Origin: Blasia pusilla
Taxonomy: Eukaryota; Marchantiophyta; Marchantiopsida; Blasiales
Assembly (NCBI GenBank): GCA_050084515.1
Contig: CM114272.1
Span: 61,876,001-61,940,000, forward strand
Direction: 5' to 3'
DNA length: 64,000 nt
Shown here: one piece after another, positions 57,101 through 64,000 of the stretch
Numbering within the stretch: the first letter of the stretch is position 1
Layout of the letters: every line of letters starts with the position of its first letter
Notes under the pieces: generated by a model
What the model was told of the DNA's origin: nothing
Databases searched by the model: none
Seen by the model: the letters and a program-made list of their open reading frames with translations, nothing else
Program-made: the position numbers and the translations under genes

Positions 57101-60100
57101 TCCCGTATGCAACCCAGCTAGCTAGCTAGGCACACTCGTTGTTTGTAGGTGTCTTCACCGTCTTTGCACGCAATTCTAACCCTCTACTTTCGAAGTGTTT
57201 TGTGCATGCCAGTCCAGCGTTTTTTCGAAGGGCTAGAGCAAGATGTCTTGGGTGAGGTGTGGTCTATTACATCCGAAAGAGGTCAAAACAAAGTGCAGAG
57301 AAAATGAAAGCATGTCAGAAGCGGAACGCGACGCTAGAACACCGTGAAGGGTCGGTACAACAGCGTGTGAAATGAAGTGAAGGGAGTATGAGATATGTGC
57401 GTGTGTGGGACACTGTGTCTACAGTCTACTGCAACAATTAGGGAAGTTGAAAAGCCAAACAACAACTTATAGTTGACGAAACGGTGCGCACTGCGCACAT
57501 GCACGATGCCTTCCCTGGCCTGTTGCAAGCGAGAGCAGACAGACAGACAGACTCTGCGCGCAGGACTCAGGGGGCAGGGAGGGATGGAGCGGGCGAGCGA
57601 GCGAGCGGCAGCTACGGGGATGTACGCATCTCTTAGAAAGCCAAGGAATGGGGTTGAGTGCGTGTGTGTGCGCGCGAATGAATGAATGAACGAACGAATT
57701 AAAGAGTCATAAACGGAGGCTTCCTACTATAGTAACTATAGTAAAGAGATATGAACAACGAGTCAACTTGTGGAGATGTGGGGCCAGCAAAAGAGACCGC
57801 AATCTTCCGCCACTGTAACCAGCAGCCCACACAGCCTCCTTCGCTCCTTCCTGTACTGCTACCGCATCGTCGTATTATGGTGTGCCTGTACACGTCGGTA
57901 AAGGTATTGCTAGAGCTGATAAATGGGCCAAAAGTCCACAGTCCAGAATCAATAAATTCACTAGATCCGGGCCATTATGATATTCCCATGAGATGGCAGG
58001 AGAGAAGAAAACTCGGGATCTGGTCAAACAGAGGTGGCACAGAATCCACTGCAACACCCACAACAACAACAAAGCGCAGGCACGAAGTCAGAGAGGAGGC
58101 AAGAGTGTAAGAGACGAGCTTCGGTTGCTTGCTTGCTAGGCAGCAGCTAGTAGCTACCTATCGCGCGAAGGGGGGCGAGCGAGCCAGAAGGGAAGAACGA
58201 GCGAGGAATTTAATGCGTCCGGGATTCGTGGTGATAACTGAGTGCCAATCAGTCACCGAGAAAAAAATCAATATAGAAAGCATTGCTTCATTTGCCTTAG
58301 CCGGCAGAAAAGGCTCGCTCCCATGCCCCCCTGCCCTACTCCCTCGGGCTTCGCCCGTAATACGGGATCGAATCCCCAGGCACACGAACTGAATGAAAAA
58401 TGATGGGGGCGTCGAGCCGGTCAGAGCTCCATAGGATCTGCCTCCGAGTCAGCCAAATACATCCGCACTCCACTCGTTATTACCCTATTACGGGAATCGG
58501 GTACTAGTAGATCTCCCACCCATGCCCACCAAACGGAAGAAAGAAAGGAGACAGGCTCTATCTATCTATTCAAGTAAGGGATCGGCAGCAGCTAACAGTC
58601 AGAGACTGCAGAAGCCGTGCCTCTCTTCTGCCGTGGTTGCTGTAAATTTTAACTACTGCACGTCCTCAATACTCATTTTGTGGCTGCTGCAGTTTAGTGC
58701 AGGCCCGTTGGATGGCAGTAGATGGAGTGCTGCACCTCGTCTCGCTTTATCTGTCTGCATTCCGGAGTGCAGTGCAGGCAGGGCAAGATGGATACGGTAG
58801 CAGCATTCTATCAAAGATGGTAGGGCCCCAATTGTCTGCAGAATGCTGTCTGACACAGTATGCCAGTCAGCAGAAAGAAAGCGAGACGGGCTAGATAATT
58901 CATTCATGTCGATACCTTCAATCGACGAGACTGGAGAAGGGTTTAATGTTCCTTTCTGATCCGGTGGCAGGAGGAAAGCAGAAATGCCGGTGGAGAGTTA
59001 GAGGGCTGATGAATACCTGTAGACTTCATGGCCCCTCCCTCCCTCCCTCCCTCCCCACCGATGTGATGGTTCAGAACTGAGTAGGCCGAGTCGACCATCT
59101 CATCTCTTCTTGCTGGCCCCACTCATGACCCAACTCGGGTCAAGGATCTGAGCTCTTAAAGAGAACACGAAAGCAATTCTTACGTGTTATTTGAAGTCTT
59201 ATCTTCTGCTGGAATCTCTTATGGTGTGCAGCAATTAATCCACCCCCTTCCCCTCCACGAGGCGACGCTCTTCCGTGGTCAAGCATGAAAAAGAAAAGTG
59301 CGCCACCTTTGAATTCTGTGATCTGCCTGATTTCTGGCAACTTAACTTGCAGCATGTTCGGCTGGAGTCCTCCTACACTGTCATCACTCGAGTTCAGGAT
59401 GCGCCACTTTGGAGCATCTTCTTTCCTCCACGCTTCGCCCATGTTCTCATGATGGGAATTCTCTCGAGTGAAAATTTCGCATCTACAAACTCCATCCTGT
59501 AGAAGATTACGAAATCGAATCGTTACGGGGTTTTTTGTCGTAGGTGTCAGATGATAACTCGCCCATGACTGGATTATTCCTTGATACAACGAAGGTCGAG
59601 CTAGCTCTGGGGGATAGAACAGTACCTTTCTCTTAGCTTTCCGAGGTAGTTAGTGGAATAGGAAGATTCAAATGCGCAGTTTCCGCTAATTCCGGCCCTT
59701 TGTTGAAATTCGGGACGTAAAGAAAGCGAGATGCTAATAGTTGGAACGGGAATGTGTCAACATTGAATTGGACTCTTGTGAAAATTACAACTATTCTTAT
59801 CGATCCGTGGAAAATGCCTACTGGTTGCCGCTCATCAATCCACCTCAGTTTGAACGTCAGGCAATAAGGCCAAAAGATAACTCGGGATGCCTTTGCTGCT
59901 CCGCAAAGAAACGTCCAAGGCCGAGCTTCTCCCGCATGAAGTACCAGAAGAATTGCTCCCTACTCTAATGCGAGAAAAAAAGAAGAAGAGCGGACTAGCG
60001 TTTCACGCTCTGAACGGCGCTCTCTAAAGGTGTGTCTAACGCGAACTCCGACTTTACTTTCCCACTGTTACCCTCGAATGACTGACTGTCCACGTCAAAT

Positions 60101-63100
60101 GCATCATTGCGGAGGGGATTCAGAGACGTGATGAGAAACAAAATTCGGAACGTAATACTTCGTCTTCTATCTACCTGACAGGGACCAGAAAAATCTACAT
60201 TCCACCCACCGCGATGATCTGCATGGGTTTTCCAACAAAGTACTTGTAAGGTGTGCTCCTTGAGGCGGGATTCAAACAGCTGTACGTTCCGTCCAGAGAT
60301 TAGAATCTCGTCTCAGGAGTTTCTGCAGGGTCTTTGAATGTTCGGTTTTCCGCTCAGCAGAGGACCGACTTTTTTGTTCCCGCTCCATTTTACTCGTTTC
60401 ATCGCTGCTTTCGGCGGAAATTCTGGCTGCCCATTTATCGACGTACATGTGCCGAAATGCTGGTGGTGGTCCAGTCACTGATTGCAGCGCGTAGTCCAGC
60501 TGAGCGACCACGCCCATCCACGTAGAGTCGGGATTGCTGCTGCTCCGATCAGCACCTTTTCGAGGATGGAAGCATAGCTTTACGTTCACTCGTACAGGAG
60601 TTCTGTTGGAGTACCTGTCAATTTCCTCGACCTTTCATGCACGAGGCACGAGCTCCGAATGAATGTTCATACCCTCCCGAACGCAACAATCACCGTCGTT
60701 GTGGCTTCTGTGGAAATAGAATCTTTCTTGAAGTCCGCTGTGCTACCAATTAACAGCCGTAATCATCATTAGTAGAGGCTGGAGCGTGGGATGGGATCGA
60801 AGGACTAGTCAATAAAGGACAGGATAGCCCGGCCCCCTGCACTCCGGACAATTCAACCTTTTGGAAAAGAAAGTGACGGATGACATCGAATCGTTGGAGT
60901 CGATCGTGAGAGCTTCAGTGGCACTGATTACGGACGGCAATAATAATGAGTGATTAGCATCATAAGTATGACTCTTATCTACTGTGCGCAGTCGGCACAG
61001 GTGCGCAGTACGCGGACGCGGGCACGCGATGGGAAGTAGGTGGCATGTGGCGGAGGGCTCTCGGTGTCGGGCGCCCTGCACAGCACAACGTCCGGGGAGA
61101 ACCGGGTTACGTGTAGACGTGGCCGGTTGAAATTTCAAATTTCCGTTTCCAATTGCCGTTATCATTGTAGACACTTACTGTTTCACAAAACTTCGAAAAT
61201 GGCCGCCTGTCTTTCTGAACACCGGCGGGACAGTACCGGTTCTCTGGGAAAACCACCCGGACCCCGCCCCTCGCCCCTGCAGTTTGTTCGTTCAGTACAG
61301 CGAAACACGACTCCTCTGGCGCGGCTCGTGCTCGGCTCGGCTGCTACTGTGGTTGCGTACCACGAGGTCTCATGGCATAGGGATAGTGTGTGGCCTCGTG
61401 GTCACTGAGTTCGATCCTTTGCAGTCCAGTCCAGTCCAGCCCAGGGCCGTCCCGTCCCATCCCATCCAGTGAGAGTGGAGTAACTGGTAGGTGACAGCCG
61501 CAGCAGCGCACTGGCCCCACACTAGAGGCGGGCCAAAGTTGGTACACCGCCAAAGACTGGAGCAGAAACCGACACATTCGCTCTCGTTGCTCTGTTTTCT
61601 CTGGAACGACTGAATCATGAATGACTCCTGACCGGTCCCGGACGCGGAGCTGGAAGTCTCGAAGACCACCATGCATTCCCCACCGCCTGACCGAACAGCG
61701 ACCCTCCGTCCGCCGGCTCGAAACCAGGGGCATATACCCGTGCTGGATCGCAGGTATCGATAAGTGAGCTTCCGGTTCAACGTGACGCCCGCTAGCGGCC
61801 CGATTTCCAGACAATCGTTAGAACTCCCTCGCCCGGTCAAACAACCGGAGCTCTTTTGGAAAACGCAGATTTGACCCGACTGCTGCGAACAGATTATCAA
61901 TCGACGAGTACGTTCTGCTGCTTTTGCGGGTTGGTTCCCTGGCTCACTGTTTCGATGAATTTCGGCGAAAATACGGTTGTTCCAGATCCGGCGAGGTGCG
62001 ATTTAATTGTCGTTGCGAGAGTGGGGGGGATCTGTCTGGTTTCGTTGGAGGTGACCGAGTACGGCTCCGTCCATCCGCTCCTACGTCTGTCGGTCTGTCT
62101 GTCCGCCCGTCCGTCCGTCCGTCCGTGTATGGTTAGACCGGCAGGCGTGAATTGTGCTCCAACTTCCACCTTCTGGCACGGAGTGAGGTGGATGAAGAGG
62201 GGCGTGATGTGGGGTTCGTTGCACTTGCGAGTCCGGGCCAGAGCCTCGATGGGATGGGATGGGATGCAAGACCTGCTTCTGGGGCGGCACCTTTAATGCG
62301 TCCAATTTAGAAACGGCGTCGTCGTACGTGGCAGGCTTGGCGTGTGCGTTGTGCAATTTCCTGCCATGCCGGTTGTAGCGGTCCCACGCTCTCCAGGGAT
62401 GATTTTTCATCCCCTTCATTGTCTGCCGTTTAAGTTATCGGCAGTCACTGATGTAGCAGCCATCTACTCGTCCGACCTCTGTGTCTCTTACACACATACT
62501 ACGACGATACTCACTCCCGTCGCGTTCACTTTTTACAGGACTCGTGATGAAACGATGGTTCGGATCGCTTTTCTCGTGAGTAGGACGGACCACTGATCTG
62601 TTCGTACAAATGGGGCAGGGTGACATTCATTCCTTTTGCCTGCTTTTTATCTACCATCCAGGCGCTGCCTGACTGACCGCCCTACCGGAGTGAATGGCCC
62701 GTGTTTAGGCTGCCTCGTTCGGACTTGCCCTCGACTGGCCGGTGGCGGATGGAGATTTCCCTTGGAATCCTGTCATGCAGAATGTGGGTGGGTAGATGCA
62801 AGTCTGTTCTGATGACGTCGAGGAAAGAAGAGCAGGCATCTGCGCTAGCTGTGGAGGTACAGGAGTATCCGAGCGAGCGAGTAGTTTGCTTTCGGATTAT
62901 GATGGACAGGGCATGATCCTTCGAGTACAAAGTAGATGTCAAGTGGCCGGGAGGGAGGAGCTAGCTTCGATTCAGAAGCGAAAAAAGGCGTGGCCAGGAA
63001 GAAATAGATGAATGATTACTTTAAAAGCTGGTCAAAGGCCCATCCTAGTTCACTGCACATCAGAACGAAAGTCTTGGCAACAACAAACATGATTGATTCT

Positions 63101-64000
63101 ACGCTCCTAGTTGTGGTTTCGTCCCCCATCAAATGACCCCAGCCCATACTCACCCACATGGGTAGAGAGGAAGAAAAGCACAGCCAGCGACGACGAGCGT
63201 TCTGTTGTGCGGGGTGTGGATTGCTGTTCCTTATCCTCTTGGAAATTTGTCCTCATTCACTCCGCCAACGCCGTCCCCGCCCTCCTCTCTCGCTCAATGT
63301 GGGGAACCACTAGAGTACCACCTTCAACCCGCCGTTCGCTCTTTCCATTACCATTTATTATTCTCCTCGGTTCGGTACAGTGCCTTCGCCCTTTCCCTCT
63401 CTGAATGATTGAAGGAGGCGGTTGGGCTCTCTTGGGGCCAGTTCCAACTCTTGCTGCGACGGTCGTGCAAGCGCGACGATCCGTGGCCGGGTTCCCAACA
63501 AAAATCCCCAATTCCTTCAACAACTGGCACCCACCTCCACCTTCTGCAGTCTTCACTCCCACCACCATCTCGTTCTCTTTTCTGTCTACCTGCTTGGACT
63601 CGAACTGAATGCGGAACACACGGATCATCCCGTAGGATCTTTAGGAAAAAGAACAATCTCAACGAAACACATATATAATATGAATTAGAACAGTTGATGT
63701 CTGTCAGCATTCCGCAAAGCGATGATCTATCTAAACAGAGGAATTGAACCGGAGGACCTCTACGGATGCAGCTCGCAGTGAAGCCAGCTACCTCCAGAAT
63801 CCTCGCTAGGGAACCTGTCCCGACTGGTGGGACCCAGCGTTTCCTCCCCTCGAGTCCTTGGGCCCTCCTGTCCCCCCTCCCTTCGCCAAGTATCCTGCTG
63901 CACCTGAGCTCGACCTCTTGCTAAGTTCCGTCCGTTCGTCTCGCTTCCACTTATCACCCATTACTAAAAAATCAATCAAATAAATTATTTATTTATAACT
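57101..64000. other. GC-richer domain with microsatellites, no recognisable gene
   Basis: Simple repeats: AGCT at about 57117-57128, GCGA at about 57592-57607, GAATGAAT/GAACGAAC at about 57676-57700, CCCT at about 59033-59054, and TCCG/GTCC at about 62090-62126. Open stretches up to 176 codons on both strands overlap each other and show no family signature. The texture equals that of 33700-41080. The domain continues to the window end. Confidence 0.4.
61295..61715 (+). repeat. Diverged segmental duplication, copy 2
   Basis: See the matching blocks listed for 38785-39175. Same strand, about 22.5 kb apart, one in each GC-richer domain. Confidence 0.55.

Noticed and set aside
58335-58385. B-box-like GGATCGAATCCCC on the plus strand
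   Set aside because: No A-box, anticodon arm or acceptor pairing upstream.
63710-63790. tRNA-like B-box (GGTTCAATTCC) on the minus strand
   Set aside because: No matching A-box and no seven-base acceptor stem could be formed around it.

Overview
The window is nuclear DNA of a land plant or close streptophyte relative. The evidence is one gene split by GT-AG introns, a plant-type organellar MnmG/GidA protein with a long serine/arginine-rich leader, a relic of a SERK-type leucine-rich-repeat ectodomain, plant-style Helitron ends, and Ty3/gypsy, Ty1/copia, PIF/Harbinger and hAT-like elements. An early-diverging lineage such as a bryophyte or charophyte fits the Ty3 element best, but this is inference. 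The window is gene-poor and repeat-rich, and only one gene looks intact.

Layout. 1-4134: 3' part of a decayed Ty3/gypsy element whose polyprotein holds the end of a C5-cytosine DNA methyltransferase before reverse transcriptase, RNase H and integrase, and a PHD finger at its C-terminus. 4241-9690: a small Helitron, a tandem duplication and a broken PIF/Harbinger element (transposase on +, Myb/SANT-like ORF on -). 9690-12175: an intron-less LRR pseudogene (-) and a 5'-truncated LINE with a restriction-like endonuclease tail (+). 12411-19517: the intact 13-exon MnmG gene, joining in frame to 798 codons. 19670-20450: remains of an unrecognised gene. 22690-30660: an array of ~282-bp tandem repeats split by LTR elements. 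The largest (minus strand) keeps gag, protease and a block found before the methyltransferase; also here are a deletion derivative (+), a 311-bp hAT-like MITE and a 223-bp Helitron. 30740-31180: a GC-rich island with two telo-box motifs. 32483-33688: another MITE and a decayed Helitron. 33700-41080 and 57100-64000: two GC-richer, microsatellite-rich domains without recognisable genes, sharing a diverged duplicated segment. 41080-56410: minisatellites, AT-rich duplications, head-to-tail Helitrons, a decayed Ty1/copia element (-) split by a 537-bp hAT-like MITE, and one more MITE.

How the parts relate. MnmG is the only functional system here: with MnmE it would modify the wobble uridine of organellar tRNAs. 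Everything else records successive transposition and decay. MITEs sit inside the copia and LTR elements, LTR elements sit inside the ~282-bp array, and one MITE insertion has a matching empty site within the window. The most notable item is the retrotransposon family that carries its own DNA methyltransferase and a chromatin-reader (PHD) domain; parts of at least two members are present.
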